Shown here: positions 1-7,861 of the stretch, one piece after another
Numbering within the stretch: the stretch's first letter is position 1
Layout: every line of letters begins with the position of its first letter
NCBI GenBank assembly: GCA_016288055.1
Contig: JAEEXZ010000014.1
Coordinates: forward strand, 1 to 40,894
DNA: 40,894 nucleotides
Direction: 5' to 3'
DNA from: Bacteroidales bacterium
GTDB taxonomy: Bacteria; Bacteroidota; Bacteroidia; Bacteroidales; UBA932
The notes under the pieces: generated by a model
What the model was told of the DNA's origin: nothing
The model's database searches: none
What the model saw: only the letters and a program-made list of their open reading frames with translations
Program-made: the position numbers and the translations under genes

Positions 1-962
1 GCTCCGGGGAACGCATCTTTCGGCCTTCCGGCTATGCCCTTGGAGGGGCAATCACTATGTTTTTTCAGCGCTGCTACGTATTGTCCTTCGCCGGGGACTA
101 AGCCAGGCAGAAGGGCGTAGCCGTATTGCGTGGCAATCACTTGAAACTTGTCATTTTGAGCGCAGCGAAGAATCGCTTCTGCGGGCGGCAGGACATCGGC
201 TCCCAGCTCCTTTGCGATCCACTCCACGGTGTCGTCGTTCTCGAAGTGGTTGAAGGTGCAGGTGGAGTAGATGAGGATGCCGCCGGGGATGAGGGTGGGC
301 CAGATGTCGGAGAGAATGCGGCGGGAACGGGCGGCGCAGAATTCCACGGTTTTCGGGCTCCACTCGGCGACCGCTTGCTCGTCCTTGCGGAACATGCCCT
401 CGCCGGAGCAGGGGACATCGGCCACGATGACGTCGAAAAGGGGTTCGTCGCCGAAGGCGGAGGGATCGCGCGAGATTGTCTGCACGCAGGGGTCTCCCCA
501 GGTTTCCACGTTGGAACGGAGGACGGCGTAGCGGTTCCGCATGACTTCGTTGGAGAGCAGGGAGTAGCGGTCCCCGAAACGCTCGCGCAGGGAGGCGGCC
601 AGGTCGGTGGTCTTTCCGCCGGGAGCGGCGCAGAGGTCCAGTACGCGGCATCCGGGCTGCAGGCCGCCGGTGACTTCACGGAACACATGACCTACAAACA
701 TGGCCGATGTGTCCTGCACATAGTAGCAGCCGGCATGGAACAGGGGGTCCAGCGTAAAGACGGGGCGCTCCTTCAGGAGATAGCCGTGAGGGCTCCAGGG
801 AACTGGCGTGGCATCCGGAAAAGGACAGGCAGTAAGTTTGGCGGGATTCAGGCGTACGGAAACGGAAGGCGCCGTACGCAGCGCGTCCAGCACGGCGGCG
901 GCGCGCCCGGCTCCCACCGACGCAATCAGCAGCTCCTGAAAACCGTCCGGAATGCTTTCCAT
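1..962 (-). CDS. rsmF: 16S rRNA (cytosine-C5) methyltransferase, RsmF/NOL1-NOP2-Sun family (3' end cut by window edge)
   Basis: The reading frame opens with ATG at 962 and runs off the left edge without a stop, so the C-terminus is missing. The protein begins MESIPDGFQELL. It carries the SAM-binding segment VLDLCAAPGGKTTDLA, then DVIVADVPCSGEG and, further on, IYSTCTFN. The two cysteines in PCSGEG and STCTFN are the release and nucleophile cysteines of RNA m5C methyltransferases. The end of the visible part (GEGQYVAALKK) matches the usual end of the catalytic domain. The start lies one base after the TAG stop of the SRPBCC gene, so the two genes are probably co-transcribed. Residues of about 263-273 (ILRCAQNDKFQ) come from a dispersed DNA repeat inserted in frame. 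The family is certain; the exact target cytosine is inferred. Confidence 0.88.
   Translation of the reverse strand, partial: MESIPDGFQELLIASVGAGRAAAVLDALRTAPSVSVRLNPAKLTACPFPDATPVPWSPHGYLLKERPVFTLDPLFHAGCYYVQDTSAMFVGHVFREVTGGLQPGCRVLDLCAAPGGKTTDLAASLRERFGDRYSLLSNEVMRNRYAVLRSNVETWGDPCVQTISRDPSAFGDEPLFDVIVADVPCSGEGMFRKDEQAVAEWSPKTVEFCAARSRRILSDIWPTLIPGGILIYSTCTFNHFENDDTVEWIAKELGADVLPPAEAILRCAQNDKFQVIATQYGYALLPGLVPGEGQYVAALKKHSDCPSKGIAGRPKDAFPG
146..174. repeat. Dispersed 29-bp repeat inside rsmF (copy 1)
   Basis: ACTTGTCATTTTGAGCGCAG followed by CGAAGAATC. The same 29 bases occur at 36876-36904 with only two differences, both T/C changes. Read on the minus strand in the rsmF frame it gives LRCAQND-type residues. 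It is the kind of short dispersed element known from many bacterial genomes that encodes HSERSEES in one strand and LRCAQND in the other. Confidence 0.8.
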
Positions 963-963
963 T

Positions 964-1407
964 CTATTGCCACCGGGAAACGTCGAACCCTTCCGGCATT
1001 TTGCCGTTGGAGGCGTCAACCAGGCCTTCGACCACCTTGTCCAGGGCCTCCTGGATTTTACCGGAGAGCATCATCTTCATCATCAGGTTGAGGTCTGCCT
1101 CCACGGTGATCCAGAAATCGGTCTTGTAGGCGTCTTCCCTGGAAGGGTCGAAGTGAACGACGATATGGAAGGCGAACGGAGCGCCGTAATCTACCAGCTC
1201 AATGCGGCTGTAGGGCACGCGTTCGTGCACTTTGATGCCCACGTTGAAGCCCTGGATGGTGGTGCTGAGGGTATCCATATCGGCCGTAATCATTTCCCGC
1301 TTATCTTCCGGGAGCATGCGGACGAAGTTGCTCAGGTCCGTGAAGGACATGTACAACTCGTGGGGTTGGCGGGAAACTGTGCCGTGTTTGCTTTCTATAT
1401 TCGTCAT
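964..1407 (-). CDS. SRPBCC/START-like fold protein of unknown ligand
   Basis: This is a 147-residue cytoplasmic protein starting MTNIESKHGTVSRQPHELYMSF. An open frame continues upstream to 1605, but that stretch is low quality and crosses the promoter region, so ATG at 1407 was chosen. A promoter box (TATATTTG on the minus strand, 1431-1438) lies just upstream. The pattern of an N-terminal strand, a helix with TDLSNFV, a long run of beta strands (PYSRIELVDYG, AFHIVVHF, KTDFWITVEADL) and a C-terminal helix (MMKMMLSGKIQEALDKVVEGL) is that of polyketide-cyclase/START-like helix-grip proteins. Close relatives in Bacteroidales are uncharacterised, and no ligand can be named. It reads straight into rsmF (stop to start, one base), suggesting an operon. 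Confidence 0.78.
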   Translation of the reverse strand: MTNIESKHGTVSRQPHELYMSFTDLSNFVRMLPEDKREMITADMDTLSTTIQGFNVGIKVHERVPYSRIELVDYGAPFAFHIVVHFDPSREDAYKTDFWITVEADLNLMMKMMLSGKIQEALDKVVEGLVDASNGKMPEGFDVSRWQ

Positions 1408-1415
1408 CTTTTTCT

Positions 1416-1423
1416 TAACTTTG
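1416..1423 (+). promoter_or_regulatory. Bacteroidetes -7 box for the NUDIX gene
   Basis: TAACTTTG matches TAnnTTTG and lies 24 bases before the ATG at 1448. The nearest upstream TTTG (1387-1390) is spaced 25 bases away, longer than usual, so only the -7 part is supported. Confidence 0.5.
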
Positions 1424-1430
1424 CAAAAGA

Positions 1431-1438
1431 CAAATATA
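1431..1438 (-). promoter_or_regulatory. Bacteroidetes -7 box for the SRPBCC-rsmF operon
   Basis: The minus strand reads TATATTTG, matching TAnnTTTG, 23 bases upstream of the start codon at 1407. It sits back to back with the divergent NUDIX promoter. No well-placed -33 TTTG was seen. Confidence 0.5.
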
Positions 1439-1447
1439 GCAAAAAAG

Positions 1448-2059
1448 ATGCACAAAATATACTTCGAGAAGCGTTGTATCATTATTTGTTCTCCGCAGGA
1501 CGACGCCCTTTCGGACCCGAACTCCGTGGAATTCCACGTGGGGGAGAAGATTGACATCCATGCCCTCGTGGGCATGTTCGAAGTACAGGATACCCTTTCA
1601 CGCATCTACATTCCCTCGACGGACATAGAGAAAACCTACCGCCGTATCTGCCAGGAGTTCAAGGAAGTCAATGCCGCGGGCGGCCTGGTGGCCAACCGCC
1701 GCGGAGACTACCTGCTCATTTCCAGAAACGGCCTCTGGGACCTTCCCAAGGGACATCAGGAGCCCGGCGAGGACATTGAGATCTGCGCCATGCGCGAAGT
1801 TCAGGAAGAGACGGGCGTGGACCAGCTGGACCTTCGTCGCCTCATCTGCGTCACGGACCACGTCTATTTCCGGGACAATCTCTGGCATCTCAAGCACACC
1901 TGGTGGTACGACATGCTTTATACGGATCCCACCAATCTCACGCCCCAGCGCGAAGAAGACATAACAAAAGCGGCCTGGGTAGCCAAAAGCTCCCTGCCGC
2001 CGTTTCTCAAAAACACGTATCCTTCCATCCAGGAAGTCTTCCGTGAGGCCCGTATTTAG
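1448..2059 (+). CDS. NUDIX hydrolase
   Basis: This is a 203-residue protein starting MHKIYFEKRCIIICSPQDD. The complete Nudix box is present from the G of GHQEPGEDIEICAMREVQEE and continues TGV, fitting Gx5Ex7REUxEExGU exactly. The preceding strand (AAGGLVANRRGDYLLISRNG) and WDLPKGH are typical of MutT-like pyrophosphohydrolases that cleave nucleoside-diphosphate derivatives; the substrate cannot be read from sequence. About 65 residues precede the Nudix domain and look like a separate small N-terminal domain. ATG at 1448 was chosen because it follows a -7 box at normal distance, and longer upstream frames run through the divergent gene. The gene ends 5 bases before the convergent permease gene. 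Confidence 0.88.
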   Translation: MHKIYFEKRCIIICSPQDDALSDPNSVEFHVGEKIDIHALVGMFEVQDTLSRIYIPSTDIEKTYRRICQEFKEVNAAGGLVANRRGDYLLISRNGLWDLPKGHQEPGEDIEICAMREVQEETGVDQLDLRRLICVTDHVYFRDNLWHLKHTWWYDMLYTDPTNLTPQREEDITKAAWVAKSSLPPFLKNTYPSIQEVFREARI

Positions 2060-2064
2060 GACGG

Positions 2065-3258
2065 TCAGTCTGCCTTGACGGTCCTGGCGGGGTCGATGGA
2101 AGCGACAACCCGTGAAGGGAACCACTCAAGGGCGAGGATGCCCAGGAAAGCGGCCGCGTCCGCCGCGAGAACCCACAGCACATCAATATGAACCGGGACC
2201 CACGGGACAAAATAGTTGGCCGGGTCCAGCGGAATGAGGTGCGTCGTACCCTGGACGAGGCAGAACGCAAGGGCGAGCACATTGCCCACCGCCATGCCGC
2301 GCAGGACCGCCCGCGCGCCGATGCGCACGAAGAGCCGGCCGATGGCGCCGTCGCTCATACCCATGGTCTTGAGCGTGCCGATGGTGGGGATGTTCCTCAG
2401 CAGCATGATCAGCAGCCCGCTCACCATGTTGAAGCCGGCTACAACCGTCATCAGGATGAGGATGACCAGCACGTTGAAATCCAGCAGCGTGAGCCAGTCG
2501 AAGATCTGCGGGTAGCTGTCCCGGGAAGAGGTGACATAGAGCCGCTGCTCGGCTTCGTCGCCGCTGGAGGCGAGGATATGGCCAACCGCCTCCGCCACTT
2601 CCTTCTGGGAGGCCCTCTCTTCGAGGGTGACGTCCAGGCTGGAGACCTCATCGGCCCCCCAGCCGTTCAGGCGCTGGATGTCGGAGAGGTTGGCATAGAC
2701 AAGCAGATTGTCGTCCACCTCCACGAGGTCCCGGTGGACAGCGGCAATGTGGAACTTGCGCACGCGCACTTTCTCTCCCACGAAGTAGGTGACCATCTCA
2801 TCCCCGACGCCCAGGCCCGTGATTTCGGAAAGGCGGTGCGGGATGGAGACCGCAAGAGATGGCCGGTCGGGGCCGGCCATGACGGGGCCCTGTCGGCCGT
2901 CATTCCCGACTTGATCGGGAATCCCTTTAACCACTACGCCGTGGATGATGTCGCCGTTTTTGACGATACCGGCGCGGACGGCGACAGGCTCGATGCCCGC
3001 TACGCCGGGAAGGGCCAGCAGTTTATCCTGCGAAGGGAGGTGGAGCGGCATGGAGACCGGATCTTCCCCCGCCGCGGAGACATACGGCTGGATCCTGACA
3101 TCGCCGGCCATGGCCGCAACGCCTTCCCGGATGACGTTCCGGAAGCCGGCGCTGACGGCCACTGCCACGATGATAATAAAGAAACTGACGGCGATAGCTA
3201 TCGCCGCCATGTTTCCTTGAAACTTCAGCTTTCGCGATATGAACGCTTCGGCTACCAA
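2065..3258 (-). CDS. LolC/LolE (FtsX-like) ABC transporter permease
   Basis: This is a 397-residue inner-membrane permease with the family layout. One membrane span lies near residues 17-38, followed by a large periplasmic domain (about 40-260) and three C-terminal spans (about 262-290, 317-340 and 357-384). The cytoplasmic coupling segment NIPTIGTLKTMGMSDGAIGRLF between the spans is the FtsX/LolCE signature (GTLKTMGMS). Such permeases move lipoproteins or other lipid-anchored cargo outward with a LolD-type ATPase; no ATPase gene is in the window. The start overlaps the 3' end of the M13 peptidase gene by 7 bases. Residues of about 112-120 (GIPDQVGND) derive from a dispersed hairpin repeat inserted in frame in the periplasmic domain. 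Confidence 0.85.
   Translation of the reverse strand: MVAEAFISRKLKFQGNMAAIAIAVSFFIIIVAVAVSAGFRNVIREGVAAMAGDVRIQPYVSAAGEDPVSMPLHLPSQDKLLALPGVAGIEPVAVRAGIVKNGDIIHGVVVKGIPDQVGNDGRQGPVMAGPDRPSLAVSIPHRLSEITGLGVGDEMVTYFVGEKVRVRKFHIAAVHRDLVEVDDNLLVYANLSDIQRLNGWGADEVSSLDVTLEERASQKEVAEAVGHILASSGDEAEQRLYVTSSRDSYPQIFDWLTLLDFNVLVILILMTVVAGFNMVSGLLIMLLRNIPTIGTLKTMGMSDGAIGRLFVRIGARAVLRGMAVGNVLALAFCLVQGTTHLIPLDPANYFVPWVPVHIDVLWVLAADAAAFLGILALEWFPSRVVASIDPARTVKAD
2902..2922. repeat. Dispersed hairpin repeat inside the LolC/E permease gene
   Basis: Perfect 8-bp inverted arms, ATTCCCGA and TCGGGAAT, flank the 5-base loop CTTGA. On the coding (minus) strand it reads as IPDQVGND. This is a known type of dispersed repeat in bacterial genomes that is often found between genes; here it lies in frame within a gene. 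Confidence 0.75.
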
Positions 3259-5261
3259 ATGTGTACGCGCTCTTCCTCAGGACGGAACATGGCGTCACCC
3301 TCGTGGATGTCGAAGGCGTCGAAGAAGCTCTGGAAGTTCTTCACGGACACGTTCACGCGGTTCTCGGCCAGGGAGTGGACGTCCATGTTGGTGAGACGGG
3401 CCTTTTCCTGGTCGGTGATGTTCTGGGCCCAGATGGCGCCGTAGCTCAGGTAGAAACGCTGTGCGCGGGTGAACCCGTCAATCATGGGATCCTTGGCCTT
3501 GCCTACGGCATTCTCCATGGCGGTGAAGGCGATGGACAGACCGCCGTGGTCGCCGATGTTCTCACCCAGGGTATAGCGGCCGTTGGCCTTCACACCGGGC
3601 AGGATTTCCACTGCGTCGAACTGTGCGACGAGTTTGTCTCCCAGTTCGTCGAACTTGGCCTTGTCCTCGTCCGTCCACCAGTTCACCATGTTGCCCTTGG
3701 CGTCGAACATGGAACCCTGGTCGTCGAAACCATGGGACATCTCATGGCCGATAACCACACCGATACCGCCGTAGTTGACGGGCTCGTCGGCATTGGGATC
3801 GAAGAAGGGTTTCTGGAGGATGGCTGCCGGGAAGCAGATCTCGTTGGTGGTGGGATTGTAGTAGGCGTTGACGGTCTGGGGAGTCATGCCCCATTCGGTC
3901 TTGTCGGTGGGCTTGCCCAGCTTGCTCAGGTTATCCTTCACATACCAGGCGCTGGCGTTGCGCAGGTTCTCGTAGTATGTGTTGGCGGGGTCGATCTCCA
4001 GGGTGCTGTAGTCTTTCCACTTGTCGGGATAGCCGATCTTCACCGTGAAGGCGGCCAGCTTCTCCTGGGCCTTGACCTTGGTGCTGTCGCCCATCCACTC
4101 CAGCTCGTTGATGTGCTGGGAAAGGGCTTTGCGCAGGTTCTCCACGAGGGTGACCATCTTCTTTTTGGAGCTCTCGGGGAAGTAGCGGTTTACGTACATC
4201 TCACCCACGGCCTCGCCGAGGAGGCTGTTGGGAACGCTCATGGCGCGCTTCCAGCGGGGCTGCTGTTCCTGGGCACCGGACATCTGGTGGGAGAAGAACT
4301 CCCAGCTGGCGGTGTAGAACTCGTCGTCCAGGGCGCCGCACTGGTCGGCTACGAACTGGGCCAGGACATAGGACTTGAGCACCTTCAGGTCTTCCTTGGC
4401 GAAGATCTGGTTGAGGCCGTCAAAGTAGGAAGGCTGCTGCACGATGATGGCTTCCTGAGGACCCACACCGGTCACCTCGCAAATCTTGTCCAGCATGATG
4501 GCGGGCCATCTGTTGAAGATTTCCTCGGAGGACATGGGGTTGTAGATGGCCTGCATGTCGCGGTTCTGCTCGCGGGTCCAGAAGATCTTGGCGAGGGCGT
4601 TCTCCACGGCCAGGTCTTCATCGGCCACCTTCTGGGCATCTTCGATGCCGGCAAGGGTGAGGACCTTCACCAGGAAAGCCTTGTAGCCTTCGTAGAGTTC
4701 CTTGTTCTCGGCCTTCAGGTAGTAGTCGCGGTCTCCCATGCCCAGGCCTGCTTCACCCAGGTAGAGGACCTGCATGTCGCTGTTGGCGAGGTCTGCCTCA
4801 ACGCCGGCGCCGAAGAATCCGCCTTCACCCACGAGGGCCATCTTTCCCAGCAGCACGGCGAGTTCTTCTTTGGTCTGGACGGCCTGGATCTCGGCGATGT
4901 AGGGCAGGATGGGCTGTGCGCCCAGGCTGTTGCGGGTGGTGGAATCGAGGGCCATCTTGTAAAGGTCGGAGATCTTCTGGTCCACGGTGCCGGGTTTGGC
5001 GTCCAGGGTGGTCATGCTCTCGAAGAGGGCGTTGAGGTTTTCCTGGGTGCGTTCACGGATGGCGTCGAAGCTGCCATAGCGGGAGAATTCCGGACGGAGC
5101 GGGTTCTTGACCTGCCAGCCGCCGGTGGCATACTGATAAAAGTCTTCCTTGGGGCTCACGGAGGTGTCCAGGTCGGTCACGTCGAGAGCAGGGGCGTTGC
5201 TCTTGGGAGCACATGCTGCCAGTGCGAGCATTGACATCATAAGAATCAGTGTCTTTTTCAT
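3252..5261 (-). CDS. pepO: M13 family metalloendopeptidase (PepO/neprilysin-like) lipoprotein
   Basis: This is a 669-residue zinc peptidase. ATG at 5261 gives a lipoprotein signal peptide (MKKTLILMMSMLALAACAPK, lipobox LAAC). An in-frame ATG 13 codons upstream would spoil it and overlaps the promoter. The M13 catalytic set is complete: the substrate-binding VNAYYNP, zinc motif HEMSH (His506, Glu507, His510), third ligand Glu567 in GENIGDHGG with Asp571, and the family ending MFRPEEERVHIW. It is expected to be anchored in the outer or inner membrane facing the periplasm, or at the surface, and to cleave oligopeptides. The gene is the first of a two-gene unit with the LolC/E permease. The ENIGDHGG motif differs slightly from the common ENIADNGG. 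Confidence 0.95.
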   Translation of the reverse strand: MKKTLILMMSMLALAACAPKSNAPALDVTDLDTSVSPKEDFYQYATGGWQVKNPLRPEFSRYGSFDAIRERTQENLNALFESMTTLDAKPGTVDQKISDLYKMALDSTTRNSLGAQPILPYIAEIQAVQTKEELAVLLGKMALVGEGGFFGAGVEADLANSDMQVLYLGEAGLGMGDRDYYLKAENKELYEGYKAFLVKVLTLAGIEDAQKVADEDLAVENALAKIFWTREQNRDMQAIYNPMSSEEIFNRWPAIMLDKICEVTGVGPQEAIIVQQPSYFDGLNQIFAKEDLKVLKSYVLAQFVADQCGALDDEFYTASWEFFSHQMSGAQEQQPRWKRAMSVPNSLLGEAVGEMYVNRYFPESSKKKMVTLVENLRKALSQHINELEWMGDSTKVKAQEKLAAFTVKIGYPDKWKDYSTLEIDPANTYYENLRNASAWYVKDNLSKLGKPTDKTEWGMTPQTVNAYYNPTTNEICFPAAILQKPFFDPNADEPVNYGGIGVVIGHEMSHGFDDQGSMFDAKGNMVNWWTDEDKAKFDELGDKLVAQFDAVEILPGVKANGRYTLGENIGDHGGLSIAFTAMENAVGKAKDPMIDGFTRAQRFYLSYGAIWAQNITDQEKARLTNMDVHSLAENRVNVSVKNFQSFFDAFDIHEGDAMFRPEEERVHIW

Positions 5262-5297
5262 TGTAAATATAAGGTTGTTGTTTTTGGTCGTAATTTG

Positions 5298-5305
5298 CAA
5301 ATGTA
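5298..5305 (-). promoter_or_regulatory. Bacteroidetes -7 box for pepO
   Basis: The minus strand reads TACATTTG (TAnnTTTG), 36 bases upstream of the pepO start at 5261. The intergenic stretch is AT-rich and shared with the divergent membrane-protein gene. No clear -33 element was seen. Confidence 0.5.
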
Positions 5306-5330
5306 CGCATTATTGCGGATATTTGCACCC

Positions 5331-6023
5331 ATGAAAGTAAAAGAACTGTGTTATCGATACGGTATATCCACCGTCGGGCTCGTACTGATAGCTCTGGGAG
5401 TGGGTATTTCGATCAAAAGCAACCTGGGCATCGCTCCGCCGTCATGCCCCCCGACCATCCTGAATTTACGCTTTGAAACCATATCTGTCGGCACCTTTAC
5501 CTGGATGATGCACCTGCTGTTCATCCTCACCCAGATACTGATTATCGGCAAGCGTTTCAAACTCAAATACCTTATGCAGATTCCCGCCGCCTTCGTATTC
5601 GGCTACATGTGCGACGGGGCCATCTGGCTGTTCGATTCCATCCATGCGCCGGCTACCTCCTATCCCGTCCAGGTCCTTCTGAGCCTTGCCGCGGTGGTCA
5701 TCACGGCCGTGGGCATCAAGCTGGAAGTGATGGGCCGCAGCTGGATCCTGGCCGGCGACATGCTCACCGCCATCCTGGCCGATGAATCCAAAAAGCCCTT
5801 CGGCACGGTGAAAGTCCTCTTCGACGTGGCCCTGGTGGCCGTCACCGCCCTGATGGCATGGGCCTTCTTTGGCCTTCTTACCGGCAACGGCAGCACCGTT
5901 GTCATCCGTGAAGGCACCATCATCCTGGCCATTCTCACCGGATTGTGCATGCGGGTGACAGACCCCCTGCTGGACAAATTGTTCCATCCCATCACCTCTA
6001 CTTTTACTCCGCACGATGCGTAA
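5331..6023 (+). CDS. YczE/YitT-like integral membrane protein (DUF6198 type)
   Basis: This is a 230-residue polytopic protein starting MKVKELCYRYGISTVGLV. Hydrophobic segments lie near residues 15-35, 45-70, 75-100, 110-130, 155-175 and 190-210. The N-terminal pattern GxxxxALGVGISIKSNLGIAP is characteristic of the YczE/YyaS/YitT-like membrane family of unknown function. ATG at 5331 was preferred over one 12 codons upstream because that one lies in the promoter region of pepO and the shorter form begins at the usual place for the family. It overlaps the next gene by 8 bases and is probably co-translated with it. A transport role is likely but no substrate is known. Confidence 0.75.
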   Translation: MKVKELCYRYGISTVGLVLIALGVGISIKSNLGIAPPSCPPTILNLRFETISVGTFTWMMHLLFILTQILIIGKRFKLKYLMQIPAAFVFGYMCDGAIWLFDSIHAPATSYPVQVLLSLAAVVITAVGIKLEVMGRSWILAGDMLTAILADESKKPFGTVKVLFDVALVAVTALMAWAFFGLLTGNGSTVVIREGTIILAILTGLCMRVTDPLLDKLFHPITSTFTPHDA

Positions 6024-6957
6024 GTGGCTGGATAACCTCATGCTGCCCGGGGCCATTGTCCTGGGAATCGGCCTTTACCTCGCTTATCATTTTACGCCGG
6101 CGCTGCATCCTTATGGCCGATGGCTCCATCCCATGGCCAGCGAAGGGCAGCGGCTGGTGATTTTCTTCCTGCTGTTCTTCCAGTTCGTGAAGATATCTCC
6201 GCACGACCTCAAACTGAGCAGATGGCACTTTGGTGCGCTGTTGGTGCAGGGGCTGTGCTTTCTGGCGCTGGCTGCGCTGGTGGCGGTCACCCGCGGCGCG
6301 GCTCGCATGCTGCTGGAATGCGCCATGCTGTGTTTCATCTGCCCTACGGCATCGGCCGCCGGCGTGATTACCGACCGGCTGGGAGGAGACCTTGCCGCCA
6401 CGGTGACGTACGTGGTCATGATCAACGTCGCGGCCACCTTCCTCATCCCGCTGGTGATTCCGCTGGTGAACCCTTCTTCCTCCCTGGGGTTCTGGGCCTA
6501 TGTGGGCCATATCGCCCTCAAGGTGTTCCCCGTTCTTATCCTGCCTTCCCTTCTGGCCTGGCTCATCCGCTATACGACGCACCGGCTGCAGCGGGTGCTC
6601 ATGCGCTGGAGTTCCAATTCCTTCTATATCTGGGGCGTCGGGCTTACGCTGGCCATGGTGCTCTCCACCCGTGCGCTGCTGCTCAGCGGGATGGGAGCCT
6701 GGAGCATCGCCGGCATCGTCGCGGTGTCCATGGGCGCCTGTTTCCTGCAATTCTTCCTGGGACGGAGGATGGGCGCGGACGCGGTGAACCATCTTACCGC
6801 CGGCCAGGCGCTGGGACAGAAGAACACCGGCTTCCTTATCTGGCTGGGATACAATTACATGACGCCCGTCACTTCCGTGGCCGGCGGTCTCTATGCCATT
6901 TGGCAGAATCTGTTCAATTCCTGGGAGCTGTACCGGAAGAAGCATCCGGCTGCTTAG
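6016..6957 (+). CDS. Bile acid:sodium symporter (BASS/SBF-like) family transporter
   Basis: This is a 313-residue protein with about nine or ten hydrophobic segments, starting MRKWLDNLMLPGAIVLGIGLYL. The segments LLECAMLCFICPTASAAGVITDRLGGD and, near the C-terminus, TAGQALGQKNTGFLIWLGYNYM resemble the two broken-helix crossing regions of the BASS fold. Members carry organic anions with sodium; the substrate here is unknown, and the name does not imply bile-acid uptake. It overlaps the preceding YczE-like gene by 8 bases, so the two form one unit. Its 3' end overlaps the convergent lytic transglycosylase gene by 44 bases. Confidence 0.75.
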   Translation: MRKWLDNLMLPGAIVLGIGLYLAYHFTPALHPYGRWLHPMASEGQRLVIFFLLFFQFVKISPHDLKLSRWHFGALLVQGLCFLALAALVAVTRGAARMLLECAMLCFICPTASAAGVITDRLGGDLAATVTYVVMINVAATFLIPLVIPLVNPSSSLGFWAYVGHIALKVFPVLILPSLLAWLIRYTTHRLQRVLMRWSSNSFYIWGVGLTLAMVLSTRALLLSGMGAWSIAGIVAVSMGACFLQFFLGRRMGADAVNHLTAGQALGQKNTGFLIWLGYNYMTPVTSVAGGLYAIWQNLFNSWELYRKKHPAA

Positions 6958-7861
6958 GATACAATCTGGAATAATATGCGTACGTGTCCAGGATGTTGGA
7001 TACGTAGGATACCGTGTGGTGGCCTTCCGGGAGCAGGGTGGCGACTTTATCCCATCGGCCCGTATCAAGGCCCTCTTCGGCGGCCCGGGCGATGAGGCGT
7101 GACACCTTGCCTTCCCCGTAGTTGTAGGCGGCGAGGGCGAATTTCTTGCTTTCCATGGGCGTGGCGCCGTCGAACATCTTTTCCAGTTTCCTGAGGTAGC
7201 GGGAGCCGATGTAGAGGTTGCGGGCGGGGTTGGCCAGTTCCTCGGCCGTGTAGCGTTTGCTGCGGATCTGCATGAGGCCGCGGGCGCCTTTGTGGGAGGT
7301 GGCGTTGTTGTGGAAGCGGGATTCGTGGTAAACGACGGCGGCCAGCAGGCGCCAGTCCCAGCCGATGCTGTCGGCGTTCTGGCGCAGGAGGTTGTCGTAC
7401 TGGGAGATGGAGGTGAGGTTCACGGGCTTGCCGGAGAGATAGCGCTTCTGCATGCGGTTGAAGCGCTCGGAGGCGGTAAGCTCCGTAATCCAGCGGTTGA
7501 TATGGCGCAGGGCTTCGGTATCTACCGAACGGACGGCCCAGGCGGTGCCGTCGGCGAAGGGACGGGAGAGTACCACGCCGTCTGGAATGTCGGTGGCCTG
7601 TTCAGGGACGACCATCAGGTCTGCCGCCCCGCTTCTGAGCGAGTCCAGGGGCCATTCCTGTGTCTTGATGCGAAGGTCCAGGTTAACGTCTTCCGCGTAC
7701 TTGCTTACGAGGTTGCGCTGGAAGGCTGCGTCCTCTTCGGGGAGGATGCAGATGAGGGTCTGTTGGGGTGGAGGAAGCGCGATCCGCTTGTAACTCTTGA
7801 CAGGAATCAGGAGCAAAATGGCCGTAGCGGCCGCTGCGTATGCTTGCGCATTCTTTGTCAT
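6914..7861 (-). CDS. MltF-like lytic transglycosylase (SLT domain)
   Basis: This is a 315-residue protein starting MTKNAQAYAAAATAILLLIP, a membrane anchor or signal peptide. The C-terminal half is a transglycosylase SLT domain: catalytic Glu180 in VVYHESRF, then ATSHKGARGLMQI, ARNLYIGSRYLRKLEKMF and FALAAYNYGEGKV, in family order. It cleaves the glycan strands of peptidoglycan in the periplasm, giving 1,6-anhydro-muropeptides. Residues 35-150 resemble a solute-binding (SBP_bac_3) domain as in MltF but are only about half the usual length. The start overlaps the stop of the porin gene by 4 bases (ATGA), showing translational coupling. An upstream in-frame ATG at 7975 was rejected because it would remove the signal peptide. 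Confidence 0.88.
   Translation of the reverse strand: MTKNAQAYAAAATAILLLIPVKSYKRIALPPPQQTLICILPEEDAAFQRNLVSKYAEDVNLDLRIKTQEWPLDSLRSGAADLMVVPEQATDIPDGVVLSRPFADGTAWAVRSVDTEALRHINRWITELTASERFNRMQKRYLSGKPVNLTSISQYDNLLRQNADSIGWDWRLLAAVVYHESRFHNNATSHKGARGLMQIRSKRYTAEELANPARNLYIGSRYLRKLEKMFDGATPMESKKFALAAYNYGEGKVSRLIARAAEEGLDTGRWDKVATLLPEGHHTVSYVSNILDTYAYYSRLYPKQPDASSGTAPRN

Noticed and set aside
1387..1390. TTTG as the -33 element of the NUDIX promoter
   Set aside because: Spacing to the -7 box is 25 bases, outside the usual range.
3261..5234. 657-codon open frame antisense to the M13 peptidase gene
   Set aside because: Its product is low-complexity (Val/Gly/His/Leu-rich) with no family motifs, while the opposite strand holds a complete peptidase. 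Long antisense frames are expected with this codon bias.
5318..5325. GATATTTG as the -7 box of the YczE-like gene
   Set aside because: It has one mismatch in the conserved TA and lies only 5 bases before the start codon; not strong enough to list.
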